This document shows positions 1 to 11,979 of a DNA stretch of 64,000 bases, one piece after another. The stretch covers positions 12,707,254 to 12,771,253 of the forward strand of contig JAQFVV010006197.1 in the NCBI GenBank assembly GCA_028023455.1, read 5' to 3'. The stretch comes from Epiperipatus broadwayi (lineage: Eukaryota > Onychophora > Udeonychophora > Euonychophora > Peripatidae). The number at the start of each line of letters is the position of its first letter. Within the stretch, counting starts at the first letter, position 1. The position numbers and the translations under genes are program-made. Below the pieces are notes generated by a model that worked only from the letters and a program-made list of their open reading frames with translations, was not told where the DNA came from and searched no databases.

Positions 1-134
1 TTAATTTTAAAATATTTTAAGTGTATAGTATTTTTAATTCATGAAGATTTGTTTTAAAAAACGAAAAATATTTTGTTAAATGTAAATTTAAATAACATTG
101 TTTACCAGATCTTCTAAATAATTAAAGATTAAAG

Positions 135-359
135 ATGTTGATTTGTTGTTTTAATAACAAATCAATTATCTTATTTTTACAGTTGTTAGAATTACGTTTC
201 CTGATTTACGGCAAAATGTGGTCCAAAGCCATCATTACGGGCCTTGAAAACCTAGGACTATGTGAATTAGACATTGCACAAGAAAAAGATCTAGGATCAA
301 GAAATGCAATAGCTAAAGTGATTGACTCAGCAAAAACAAATATTAACCTCATTAATTAA
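135..359 (+). CDS. unrecognised 74-residue ORF, possibly an exon or coding relic
   Basis: I do not recognise this protein. The reading has a more protein-like composition (KMWSKAIITGLENLGLC, then an acidic and lysine-rich stretch) than the surrounding AT-rich DNA. A pyrimidine run ending in TTTACAG at about 175-182 could be a splice acceptor, which would make the coding part begin near 183 rather than at the ATG at 135. After the TAA at 357-359 the other frames still show protein-like stretches up to about 480 (for example TGWTDEH). That pattern suggests a frameshifted relic of a retroposed or transposon-encoded protein. No donor site, signal peptide or known domain is visible. Confidence 0.2.
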   Translation: MLICCFNNKSIILFLQLLELRFLIYGKMWSKAIITGLENLGLCELDIAQEKDLGSRNAIAKVIDSAKTNINLIN

Positions 360-1050
360 ACATCGGTAATAACCAGCTTGAAAATTCTCTAACAGAACCT
401 GAAAACACTCACAGGCTGGACAGATGAACATTGATACAGCTCAGAGCAAAATTAGACTTTACCCTATCTGAATTCAAATAATTTTCAAAATTACATGACA
501 ATTTTTTCTTAATTGTCTTCTTAATTAATAAACGTTCTTGATAAAAAAATATAAAAAAAGAAATAGATTACAATAGCACGTGCATATTTGAGAAGTTGAG
601 TTTTTCATCAGATGTTTATTAGTATATCATTTCAGCAGAAAGACCACAGTTCTAAAAGTGAGCTAATGCAACAATGATAATTGACCAGAAACTTTATTAG
701 ACTATCCATTGTCTGTCCCCATTAAGTGACCAAAAGAATGCTGTCAGAGCAGCTCATCTTAAGAATGTCTATTAGTTATAAGGATAATTTTATCCAGCCT
801 AATAACAAATTGAATGGAGACTCTATGAAGAATTTATCTCAAGATAGCATATTAGCCAAGAAAATCCCTAATGAGAATTATATTTTCAGCATGACAAAAA
901 TTGTATAGTAGTTAACAACTTCAAAATAAAAAAGAATTCATAGTTTCTGTGTTGTTTAAATCAGAAAAGACTAGATCAACAAATCACAATAAGCATTAGA
1001 GAATTATCCTACAAAGGAGAAAAGACTTTAAAATCAAATAATAATGCATG
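360..1050. other. AT-rich DNA, no gene seen
   Basis: Beyond the possible continuation of the upstream relic to about 480, nothing recognisable is present. A 60-codon ORF at 726-908 has no features of a real protein. Confidence 0.5.
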
Positions 1051-1374
1051 GATTAACTCAGCGGTCCCCAACCTTTTTGCACTTAAGAGCACATTCTATA
1101 ATATCAGCCAGGTGGTGGGCACCATTTATTTTTTCAATGTAAATTTATAGTTGGATATTGTTAATGATAGACCCTTTTACTCTGTAAAAGTATAGTATGA
1201 CCTACAATTTGAGTACAATATAATACAATAATTTATAAGAAATCTTAAAAATTAAATTTATTTGTATCAGATAAATAATTTTTTATCATGTTCAGATAGC
1301 AGCGGGCACAGGTAAAATGGTCTGCGGGTGCCAAGGTGCCCGTGGGCATAGGATTGGGGACCTCTGGATTAACT
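1051..1374. mobile_element. hAT-type miniature element with perfect 8-bp target-site duplication
   Basis: The element runs from 1059 to 1366 (308 bp). It begins CAGCGGTCCCCAACC and ends GGATTGGGGACCTCTG, whose reverse complement is CAGAGGTCCCCAATCC, so the termini are inverted repeats of about 16 bp. It is flanked on both sides by the identical octamer GATTAACT (1051-1058 and 1367-1374). Eight-base duplications and CAG...CTG termini are hallmarks of the hAT superfamily. The interior is AT-rich with no coding capacity, so this is a non-autonomous copy. The GGTCCCCAACC terminus resembles hAT families known in other animals (established knowledge). Which autonomous partner mobilised it is not visible here. 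Confidence 0.92.
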
Positions 1375-2789
1375 GATTGATTTTGTGAAAATGCTCAGAT
1401 TAAAAAATAAATAAGCATTTTAGTATTTTTATTTTATTTAAACTCTGTTTAAATTCATTCATACTTTAATAATTTTGAATGCTAAATCAAATGTAATAAT
1501 AATTAAATATATGTGTGTTTCCATGGCATACTAAATTAAAAATTAATTTGGTAATTTAAATAAGGATAGAAATTGAATTAATAATTTAGATATTTTATAA
1601 CAAGATTGATTTATTTAAGTAGTATTTTGAAACAGTGTTATAATTATAAATAAATCCTGATTAAAACTTTTATGTGTACATATCTGTCCATACTCGATCA
1701 AATATATATGTAAAAAAAATCATATGTATTTTTGTTATATGCTAACCAATCTTATTATTATTGATTAAATATTTTTATTAATAAAATATGTTTTCAGTTA
1801 TTTATTTTCAATTTAATATATTCTTTCTATATAAGTGATGAGAATACTGTGATTTAATACAGGTGAAGTTATGTTTTTCTAAGTTGAAAAAGACTGCTTC
1901 CATTAACTGAATTCTGAATCTAGCATGCAATATATATTAGATAAATACAGGTTTGTAGATTCATTGTTGCATCTAAAGAGAAGATAGTGCTCCAAAATAA
2001 ATATTTATTTTCTCTGGAATTGTGTGTATAGTTAAAAAAAATACTTTAATCTTTGATATATATATCACATACAGCCATCTTGTTTTTATTGTAACATATT
2101 TGGTATATAAAAGCGATTATCAGTCCAATTTAGCTTTGAAATTATGATTCATCAATGTGGTATGTACAACTATACACATACACATATATTCATCCCAAAA
2201 AAATATTTTAAACTTGGTATTTAATGATATTTTTCATACCGATGTTCTTTTGTTTAAATATATAGTATTTATATTTTTTAGAAATTCTACTCTCTTGAAA
2301 ATTGACTATAGAATATAGTCAAAACATTGGGGATATTTTATTGTGTAATTTTTATAAGATAAATTATTTTTAAAAAAATTAAAATATGGTGATGAATTTA
2401 TAAATTTATAACATCCATATTAAAAAAAGTCCAACAAGCATACAATAGAATAGAATACTTAAAATTGTATCCATCGCTTGCAATTCCCTTCACATATTAA
2501 CGAACATTAAACTCTATGAAGAAAATCATCCTCTATGCTTAATGATAAATTTCTGCAGAGCATATTACTATAGTGCTACAAAAACTATAACAGAGTGGTT
2601 GACAACACATTTAGAATTTGGAAAATTTACAATAAAATCCTCCTTTGAATGGGTACAGTCCATCAAATCAGCATAGATTAAAGGAAATTTACTGAATTAT
2701 ACAGTTGTCTTGTGAAGGCAGTTTGTAGACATTATACAAACACTACTACTGATATTGTAATACAAGCCTCATCTACAGTGAATTTTGGA
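1375..2789. other. AT-rich DNA, no gene seen
   Basis: The only structure seen is short poly-A and TA runs. There may be an older, unidentifiable repeat around 2430-2690. Confidence 0.5.
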
Positions 2790-3860
2790 TTTTAAATAAC
2801 CAAAAGAACACTGAATTTAAAAGTGGTTTTAGTACAGTGGAATATATCTAAGTATTGTGAGAAGTTACAGAAACGACCAATGAATACGAGTTGCCATTAC
2901 GCTTTCAATTTGTAGATTATAAAAAGGCATTTGATTCTATAAGCATTTCTTCAGAGATTAAAGCATTGGATCATTAAGGTTATCACCCAAAATATTGTCA
3001 TATTCTGAAGAATATTTATAAAAATGCAGCAGCAACAATTAGATTATATAATGATGCTATAAAGATTAACATTGAAAAAGGGATATGATAGAGTGATTCC
3101 ATATCTCTAAAACATTTTACAACAGTTTTGCAAGAAGTTAAAGAAATATAAGCAAATGAAAATTATTTAAGTCATCTAGATTTTGCAGATAATGTAATTG
3201 TTTTTGCAAACAATGCTTTAGAACTTCAGGAAATTTTGCAAGAGTTATCAGATGAAAGTAAGAAATTAGGAAGAATTAAAGGTAAATGTTAAAAAGACCA
3301 AAGTAATGTTTAATGGATTTTCTCAAAAGATGAAAATAAAGATTGATAATCATGAGTTAGAACTTAACAACTATAAATATCTTGACCAGATTATTACTAC
3401 AGATGGAAACATAATAGGTGAAATTAATCATAAAATTAAACTTCATTGGAGCACTTTTAGTAGAAATAATTTAATATCAAAAGGAAATATGTCTATGTAT
3501 TTGAAAAGGTTTTTAATAAAATTGTTTTACCAGTTCTTACTTGTAGATCTGTGATGTGGACACTTAACAGAAGAGCAATATAGACTTCAGACCATTCAAT
3601 CAAGTATGGAGATGCTTCTTAGGATTAACAAGAAGATATTGAAATCAAAATACATGGATAAGAGAACAAACAAGTGACTGGGCAGTTAACATCTTAAACT
3701 GGATTCCAAGAGATTGTAAAAGACCTAGAAAAAGACCACATGTAAGATGGATAGATAAATAAGAAAGTGTACTGGGATGATGTGGAGAAGAAAGTCAGAG
3801 AAAATGGATTAAACTTGGAGGCCTTCAATGGTTGAAAATAATGATGATGATGATGAAAAT
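2790..3860 (+). mobile_element. RTE-like LINE remnant, reverse transcriptase and 3' end
   Basis: This is the 3' half of a non-LTR retrotransposon. From 2882 the translation gives a FVDYKKAFDS block (2909-2938), the first catalytic motif of LINE reverse transcriptases. At 3181-3192 the second motif reads FADN, where active enzymes have ADD, so the second aspartate is now asparagine. Further on come the segment near YKYLDQIITTDGN (3306-3554), a WIPRDCKRPRKRPH-like stretch around 3700-3740, and a 3' terminus ending in (ATG)n at 3838-3861. Short trinucleotide tails are typical of RTE elements. Several frameshifts and in-frame stops are present. The endonuclease half is missing, so this is a 5'-truncated, dead copy. 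Two more fragments of the same family lie at 53.9 kb and 55.3 kb. Confidence 0.88.
3306..3554 (+). pseudogene. RTE reverse transcriptase, best-preserved segment
   Basis: This 82-residue open stretch lies just downstream of the ADD-like motif. It contains KYLDQIITTDGNI near residue 26 and a KGNMSMYLKR block near residue 60, both conserved in RTE-like endonuclease/reverse transcriptase proteins. It is not a gene: it ends at a TGA, and the reading then continues in other frames to the 3' tail. The ATG at 3306 is internal to the ancestral ORF. Confidence 0.8.
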
Positions 3861-3861
3861 A

Positions 3862-5984
3862 TATCATCTAGCATTGAAATCAATATTAGAAAGATTGATG
3901 GATAATCATATTGCCAGTTACTCGGTTAATCTTTAAAAACTCTGAAATTTATCACTACCATTAATGTGCTAAATCATTCAATGCAACCCTAGAAATTTAT
4001 CATTAACAATTAAATAATTTTACAAGATGATATATTTAAAGAAATTAATGATATTTTAAATTTTAATTCATTGTTGCCATTTTCATATCACAACACTATT
4101 GCATTTAGATTATATTGTTATCTGGCAATTAGTGATAAAAAGCATTGTCCCATGTATTATATAAACAATTCATTAAATAGCTTATAGGATTATTGATAAA
4201 TTCCATTAGAAATAAACTATGAATTTTTAATACATTTATCTAAAAAATTTAAGATATTCTTTTCAAACTTAAAAATTTATCTATAGAGTAAAGACCCAAC
4301 TTTGAGTTTATCTATTGTGTCTTTGGGAAATTATAATAAGTATTCTCAATTTTAAAATTTACAGAAAGCATACGAAAACAATTTTATGCTCAAATTATCA
4401 TCATCATTAGTTAATATCAATCTGAGAGCTTTTTTTAATCCTTTCAGTTCTTTGTTCTATTCTTCAAGCTCAAAGCTACCTTCTCCTTTAACATTATATT
4501 TCTTCTACCACTATTCCATTTATCTCCAAATATAATTCGATATATCTTTCACAATTTTTCATTTTTTAAAGATATGCATAATCCATTTTATCTTATATTT
4601 CATAACTTCTTTGATGAATATGTTATCCTTTCAACTTGTTATATTTATTCTTCTCTTAATTCATAACACCAATCTTTTCTCCTTTATTTTCTTAATTCTC
4701 AAAGTTTTTGTTATATACAAAGTTATAGGCTAATTATAAACAAAATATTTACTCTTTCTTTAATTAAACTGAAGTTCAACATATCATAATCCATCTCCAA
4801 TCCTTAATTAAGAAGTTTGTTTAGTCAGCATAATTTTTCTCTAATGTAAAAATTTTTAAGTTTATGATGCAGTTTTAAACATTAAAATGCTAGAATAAAT
4901 TGTATTAAACAGGTGTTAAGCAAAAGAATACTACAATTGTTAATCAAATATTATTTTCAGTTATAGTAATAAGCTTAGTCATCTTTGTTATTATTTCAAA
5001 AATCATTTCATCAAAAGTAATTGTCATTTAATCTTTTATCATATCTAAAACTGCATCTTTAGACTTAAATGCATTTATTTCATCATATATTGTTTACAAA
5101 TTTCAGCAACTCTACTAAATATTTTGTAATTTTGATATTTATAAGCAAAGCAATATCATCAAGTCTGATGCAATAAATTCATTTCCTATACTAAATCCAT
5201 TCTTATCAAATTAACATACATTAAGCATTTCAATAACATAAATGTTATCAAAATAAATAAATAAAAACAATCCAACTTATACTTCTATGTTTATTCTATA
5301 AGAAGGCTTTAATCCTGAAGCTAAAATAATAATTCCTTCACATACTGCTTCCTTGCCAACCTTGAGTCACTTTACTAATGTTATTCAGATTTGTATATCA
5401 AATTAAGATTTTAAGTTTGTTTTCACAAACATTTTGTATTTTAAATACATAAGTTTTTCTTACTTCATTTAAATAATATACTTCTGACTAGTCAAGCTTA
5501 TAGAAATATATGAGTTATATGAGATGTATCATTACTGTATAATGCAAAAATGCACTATTATTACAACATTCTTACTTTAACTGGCAAATGAAACAATATA
5601 TGAATTGTAAAAAAAAAAAGACTGATGAGATGGAATGATTTTGTTTTGATGCAATTGTATGTTTGAGATTTAAAATATATATTATAATAACAATAGTTAC
5701 TGAAATCATTTTGACTCAATATATGATAAAAATGATAAAACAGTTGAAATCAAATCAACTATATATTAATATGATTGTAGCAATAATATGTGAACTTCAT
5801 ATTCTTTGATAATACACTAGGGTTTTTTTTAAAAAAAAAAACTTTATTTTGTATAAAACAAGGTATTAGAGTTTATATATGAAACTGATTATAAACATTA
5901 ATATGTATCATGTGAATTAATTTTAACTATGTAATAATAATTGATAGAGTTAAATAAATATATCCAAGAGATGTCAAGTGAAAT
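3862..5984. other. AT-rich DNA with one possible LINE 3' end
   Basis: Around 4395-4640 a minus-strand reading ends in an ATG-type trinucleotide run (ATCATCATCATT on the plus strand) and has stretches such as KEKVALSLKNRT. This may be the tail of another decayed RTE-type LINE, but it is too eroded to assign. The rest holds nothing I can identify. Confidence 0.35.
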
Positions 5985-6125
5985 AATTTCCCATGTGGTT
6001 TAGTGCAGTAAACTAATGATAGTTTCTGAAGCTCAATGTCCATAGATTGTAGCTTCAGCTGTCATTTCCAGTATTCAAGCTTCTCATGAACTCATGAATG
6101 ATAAACATTTTGATTATTTATAATA
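5985..6125 (+). repeat. tRNA-derived SINE copy
   Basis: GTGGTTTAGTGCAG (A-box-like) is followed after about 30 bases by GAAGCTCAATGTCC (B-box-like). Then comes a body with TCATTTCCAG and a 3' end similar to ATAAACATTTTGATTATT. The body recurs at 58943, 59060 and 59880, which shows it is a dispersed family. The head also matches the tRNA-like copy at 20531-20596 on the minus strand. Confidence 0.6.
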
Positions 6126-8110
6126 CATATTTATGTGAACCAATTTTAATTATAAAATAAAAATTGATAGAAGTTATAAACAAATATATTCTACAATTAA
6201 ATATGTGGTTAATAACTTTTTCAAAATTTTATCAGATAGTCTAAGAATTATTAAGAGATTATCTGATATTTTTCATGATAAAATGAATCTGCAATATTTG
6301 CATATGTGTCAATTGGTGCAGATTTTGATAATATAACAATCTTTATAGTCAAATGTAAAGTGAGATATGTGTTTATTTTTTAATAAACTGCAGTTCAATA
6401 AAAATATACAGATTAAAAAGTCAAGATTTTACAAATGCATAGTAATAAGTTATAAATGAATACTCTCAATTTTTCCAGACATGAGATATATAAAATATAA
6501 AATAATATCTCATTATATAGTAATAAGTTTGAATTTATTTTATTTTAATTTTTTTATAAATTAAGCAATAAAATTCTGAGTTTTGTTTTTAAAACTTGAA
6601 ATGAGTATCATACTGAAAGCTAAGATCATATAATTCAGACAATAAATTTGAAGGGTCCATAATATTTCCAGAAATCAAGGATTCAAAAATGCTTGAAAAT
6701 AATGAAAACTGTTAGATTCAGTACATAAAATATTTTTGATGCACATTCTAATTTGCCTTCAAATGCAAAGAATCAGGCTAATTTTATTTTAAATCTATAA
6801 TAATTTAATTATGAAGATAAAAACCATCATATTACCCTAAAGTTGCTTAACCATCCAATTTCACAATAGCACACAATATCTTTCAAAAATGTGATGCTTT
6901 TAATTCCTTAGATCAGATAAAAATGATAATATTTATGACTTTTTTCATTATGGTTTTGAAAGGCCTTTTGTAGAATTTCTGTTTGGAAATCATTTTTAAT
7001 AAAAAAAATTAGTTTTATCAAATACAAAATAATAATTATTGGCACATATTGATAATTGCTTTATTCTGTGCAACCAAAACCTGCTTATTTAAGCAATATT
7101 TGTAACTAAACATACTATTTTTAATTTTAAAAAAACTTTAATAACATTGCATAAAGTTTACATACTGAATTCTTCTGAATTAGATAAAAGATTTTATAAA
7201 GCTTTTTTTTTTTTATAAAATAAGATATAAAATAATTAAATAATTTAATAGATAAAGATTTCACGATTTAATTAGTACATTTAATTAGTACATTTTTAGT
7301 GCTCTGCCCTAAGCTAACAACTTGGATTTTTATTCATAATGTTGCTAATGGTAATGGGAGTGTATTATTATATCTACAAAATATAAAAGATGGAACCACA
7401 ATAAAAATACAGATCTCATTGTTAATTTTAGTCTTTTTACTATATTACAATAGCAATGTATTAGATGTAGTATAAAGTCTTCAAACAAAAAATTTAAAAA
7501 AAAAATGAAAATGTAATAATATCCATGAAAAATAAATACTTTCCCAAATATATGAAAGAACAATAAACTAGCTAACTCTATCTATATAGGTACGATTAAA
7601 CAATATATACCGGATAACAATGTAGACAGTGGTAAGGAATATTGCTTTGAAAATACTTATCCTCCCATTTACTCATACTTTGTTATTTACTTACACTAAC
7701 AGAAGGTCAATTAACTTAAGCAAAATGATATTCAAGGCTTATTTATGTTTACAAAAAGTAGGATGAGAGATCAATGATATTTAGAATTGTATTTATAAAA
7801 GTATAACAAGACATTTACATAAGGCCCTGAATCAAGACCTTACTTTTCAACTCTTATCTTTTATTTAATAATTTTACTATATGATTCTTAACTTCTTTAT
7901 ATAAATGTTTGATTAGCTGGCAAGGTTCTTTATTTATTTTTTTAACTATCTGACTAGCATCTGAACTTATTAATTCCAACCATCTTACTATTTTTTTAAA
8001 AACTGAATGGTCAGATTAAGTTACCTAGTTAAATAGCTTTAAAATACTTTATTTGAATTCTTAAGTATTTATTTACAAGTGTGATTTTCTCATCAATTTG
8101 ATTCTTAATG
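6126..8110. other. AT-rich DNA, no gene seen
   Basis: No protein-like ORF, tRNA or recognisable repeat is present. The 72-codon minus-strand ORF at 7345-7563 is composed almost entirely of F, I, L, H and Y, as expected for translated AT-rich DNA. Confidence 0.5.
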
Positions 8111-8120
8111 TAATTATTTC

Positions 8121-8465
8121 GTTGTTTTTTTTTTTTTTTTTTGCTAATTTGCAGGTGGAGTCAGCACTGTTAGATCAGAGTAGAAAACCACAGTTTTATT
8201 TGGAAGTGGAGAGGAGTAGTTGTTTATTTAATAACATTTAATTTGACACAATTATATAAATTTATGAAGTTTTTTAGTATGTATAAAAAAATTTGCTTTG
8301 TTTTGTTTGGAATATACAATTTATTAGAATAGACTATTTATATTTATAAATATATTGTGTATATTCCAGCTCGGAGTGTCGAACAGTCGAAACTATAAGC
8401 CATTTATAAGAATGAAAAATAAAGTATGGCATTATATAAATTGTATAAAGAAGTGGTTTCATTAT
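8121..8465 (+). mobile_element. possible Penelope-like element tail, alternatively a terminal exon
   Basis: Two readings are possible. First, GAACAGTCGAAACTATAAGC (8379-8398) and the following TATAAATTGTAT segment resemble the conserved tail at 52801-52880 (GGACAGTTGAAACTGTAAGC) and its inverted copy near 45000, which belong to a Penelope-like element. The preceding GTGGAGAGGAGTAGTTGT block also resembles the start of that tail. Second, a run of 18 T followed by GCTAATTTGCAG makes a strong splice acceptor at 8153. It opens a 28-codon reading that begins VESALLDQSRKPQFYLEVER and stops at a TAA near 8240. I favour the retroelement tail because of the repeat similarity. Confidence 0.4.
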
Positions 8466-9908
8466 TATATATATTTGTAACATTTAATTTATCCAGATAT
8501 CTTCTGCATAACCAGAAAGCTATAGGAAATCATTTTATTCATGTATCATAAATCTACATATTCACAATCAAATAATTATAAAAATCTTATTAAAAAAATT
8601 ACACCCAGACTCAAGAAAAGATTTTCAGTAATGACTATAAACTTGAATATATAAAAAGGACAGACTGCATTTAATCATTGATTTATTATTTGATCATTTA
8701 GATCAGGAGTGGCCAAAAATATGTATCTTTTTCACACAAATTCAGATGCGCCATTCAATTTTTGTACAAATTTGTTAATACAGATAAATAATATTTAATG
8801 TTCTGTTTTTTTAATATTATAGAAAAATTTAAAGTTTAAACATTATTTACTTCAATATTTTAGAGACTGTTTTGCTTTCATCAGACTTTAAATGATTTAG
8901 AGCTGACATGTCAAACTGGCGGCCCTCGATGAGATTTTTTATGGCCCACGACTAAGATGCTATGCAATAAAATGAAAACAGAACGATTTAATAAATTAAT
9001 TTTAAAAAACAAGCTCTTATATTTAATTACATGAAACAAAATATGTACAGTAATTGTTGTCTACATACATAGCTAATTTATAATTCTCGGTTACACGCAT
9101 AGCTAAATATTTTTGATGTCACGCCTTTATGATGATGAAGCATTTGAGATATGTGAATACCAAAGCTGGCAACGTTAATAATGTGTTGCTATGCTTCCAA
9201 TAACATAAATACATTAGTCAGCTATTTGCACCACCAACATAGCAATCCTATCTGCAGATGTTGGATTTTTCTTAGAATTTAAACAAAAGGCAGTTGAGCT
9301 AGTTTCTTTATCTTGATTGGTGTGTTAAAAATTTGCGGGTTGTTTCCTTTTATAACTCATTCAAAAATATAGGTAAACTGCTACATCCAAGAGTTTCTAC
9401 TTTCTGAAACTAGTCAGACAGCATAAGAAATAACGAGCATGCATTTGACATTTTGTTATATAATATTTTAATTATAATCAAACATGAGAAACAATAATAT
9501 ATTACATATAAATTAGTAACAATTACAATTCAGTTTGCAAAACCTAAAAGTTCTACAATTTTACAGTCTATGTTCGGCCTTGGGGAACTTTAGTGGCTTT
9601 GACCATTTCTAACCTACAGCCTTATGCACAGCTTTCTTCTTTGTCACATCTCTATCTTAATTGATCCGTGTTGGGAAGTCTGGATTGAGAGAGAGAGAAA
9701 ACATAATCCATACCTTTTATAGCTACCTCCATTTATCAAGCATAATTTCATGTGATGTGATGTATTGTGGAGAATACAGCAGCACTCTCTTTACATTTAA
9801 ATACTAAATTAGCGTTAAATCCTTACGAGGCGTATTTAGCATAAACGTAGTTGCAATTTTTTTTAATTTTAAAAATTTACATCTAAAGCCCTATTTTTAT
9901 TACAGAAA

Positions 9909-10139
9909 ATGCCACTTCCAACGCTAAATAAAAAACGAAAGATTGATGATGAGGGAAGAAAATTTCAAGAAAGATGGGAACTGAATTATTTTTGTGTAGA
10001 AGTGAACAATAAGATTACGTGTTTAATTTGCAAAGAAACAATTAGTGTTGCTAAGGAATACAATATTAAGCGACATTATAGCACTAATCACGAAAAACAA
10101 TTTTCGTGTTTTGAAGCTAAAATGGAAAAGAAAAATTAA
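9909..10139 (+). pseudogene. hAT transposase N-terminus, BED-type zinc finger
   Basis: The start ATG at 9909 opens a 76-codon reading. Residues 24-63 form a BED-type finger: an aromatic region (WELNYFCVE), then C-x2-C (CLIC) and a later H-x4-H pair (HYSTNHEKQ). BED fingers bind the ends of hAT elements. The reading stops at a TAA within an A-rich run (10131-10144). The next frame is open across the same point and continues the protein, so a one-base indel in the A run has split the gene. The sequence order resembles GTF2IRD2-like hAT transposases. Confidence 0.88.
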
Positions 10140-10144
10140 AAACA

Positions 10145-11735
10145 ATGAAGAATTTATTAAGTAGCCAGCATGGAGTGCTTACAAAATTTATAAAAAGTAA
10201 TGAATCAGTAACAAGAGCTAGTTATGAAATAAGCTATTTATTAGCAAAACATTCAAGATCATTCACCAATGGTTCTTTAATCAAGGAATGTATGATAAAA
10301 GCTGCCGAATTTGTCTGTCTAGAAAAATTACAAGCTTTTCAAGACATCTCATTATCAAGAAATACGGTGGCAGATAGAATTACTGAAATGGCAGATAACA
10401 TCACTTTGCAACTACAGGAAATATCTACCAAAATCCAGTTCCTTTCAATTGTGATTGATGAAAAAGAGATGTTGCACAAACTGCTGTTTTTTTCATGGTT
10501 GTGATAATAACATGAGGATCATCGAAGAATTGTTGGAATTCATCCCTCTTCACGGAACAACTGGTGAAGATATTTTTGATGCCGTATGGAGCATTTTAGA
10601 AAAACGTAACTTGCCACTTGACAAGCTTGTTTTTGTTACAACTGATGGCGCTAAATCGATGACAGGTGAAAGTAAAGGTTTTGGGTCATGACTGGCAAGG
10701 AAATTACAAGATGAATATTCAGATAAACTGCAAATCAAAGCTTTTCATTGCCTCATTCACCAACAAGTTCTCTGTTTAAAATTATTAAAAATGGACCAAG
10801 TACTTAAAATAGTTACAAAGATAGTCAACTTTATTCGATCAAAAGCACTTAACCATCGCCAATTTACTTCGTTCCTTATAGATTTAAAATCCGAATTCGA
10901 AGATCTTCCTTATTACACAGAAGTTCGTTGGTTGTCCTGCCACAATGTCTTAAAGATCTTCTATCTGCTTTTGGAGGAAATAATATTATTTTTTTGAAAT
11001 GAAAGATGAAAACAACGAAAATATATCAATTATAAAAGATCCATTGTGGGTACAAGACCTAGCATTTTTAACAGATATTATGGCCATCTGAATAATCTTA
11101 ATATTACACTGCAAGGCAAAGATCAATTGATAATGAATATGTATGATATAATTGCAAGTTTTGTACAAAAACTGAATTTGTTTAAAAATCATTTGCAAAA
11201 GAACGTTTTGATGTATTTTCCTATGTGTGAGAAGTTAAAAGCACAAAATCAAAGTTGCTCGTTTTCACAACACTCTGCAAAAATTGAAAAATTAAAAGAT
11301 GAATTTGATAAACGTTTTGATGAGTTCAAGATGTTAGAAGAAATGTTTTCTCTTTTCACAGGACCATTTGCCTTTGAAGTTGAAAAAGCTCCGACTTCGA
11401 TACAACTGGAATTAATTGATTTTCAGAATGATTCGATTTTAAAAAACAAATATCGAGAAGTAGGAACTCCCAAAATATATTCTTATTTAGGTGAAATATA
11501 CCCAGAAATTAAAAAATTTGCTGCACAAATTTTAAGCTTTTTCGAAGTACATGCTTATGTGAGCAATTATTTTTATGCATGAAATTAAATAAAACAGCTT
11601 ACAGATCAAGATTAACTGATAAATATCTATCAGCCACAATGAAAATTGCTTGTTCTCAGTCTTTGAATCCAGATATTGAAAAACTAGTAGGAGGAAAATG
11701 CTGGCAAGTTTCCGGTAAAAACAATAAACTGTAGT
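10145..11735 (+). pseudogene. hAT transposase core and dimerisation domain, multiply broken
   Basis: Read across frames, this contains the RNase-H-like core and C-terminal dimerisation region of the transposase encoded at 9909. Visible blocks are LSIVIDE near the first catalytic region (about 10440-10460), VTTDGAKSM (about 10640), HCLIHQ (about 10746-10763), EVRWLSC (about 10920-10940), and RSRLTDKYL with a following MKIACS block in the C-terminal dimerisation region (about 11604-11650). Breaks include frame changes around 10460-10495, an in-frame TGA at 10689, paired frame changes near 10990 and 11085, and one near 11565. Sequence between the breaks is well kept, so inactivation looks fairly recent compared with the LINE remnants. 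Confidence 0.88.
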
Positions 11736-11979
11736 TTTATAAATATGTAATCAAATAAAATAAATGTTTAAATAAAAGCAATACTATATCAAATGTATAT
11801 TATTGAACTGAATTCACTAAACTACAAAATATGCAAGCTTTAATTACCCCACCTCTATTCCTGCATTCTCACTTCAAAATACAATTTTAAGAAAATTTGT
11901 GTGATGTGGCCCGCGAGAATTTTACCAGTAGCCTTAAATGGCCCATTGTTTGAATGAGTTTGACACGCCTGATTTAGAG

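Larger units (their letters stand above)
8895..11979 (+). mobile_element. hAT element with BED finger, complete ends, decayed coding
   Basis: The element spans 8903-11971 (3069 bp). It is flanked by the identical octamer ATTTAGAG at 8895-8902 and 11972-11979. The left end reads CTGACATGTCAAAC, and the right end reads GTTTGACACGCCTG, whose reverse complement is CAGGCGTGTCAAAC. These are imperfect terminal inverted repeats. A sub-terminal GGCCC-type motif sits inside each end (GGCGGCCCTCG on the left, TGGCCCGCGAG on the right). The interior encodes a broken transposase whose reading resembles the GTF2IRD2-like/Charlie group of hAT proteins (established family knowledge). It is an autonomous-type copy that is now dead. 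Confidence 0.93.

Noticed and set aside
7345-7563. 72-codon minus-strand hydrophobic ORF resembling a membrane peptide
   Set aside because: Low-complexity translation of AT-rich DNA with no supporting signals.
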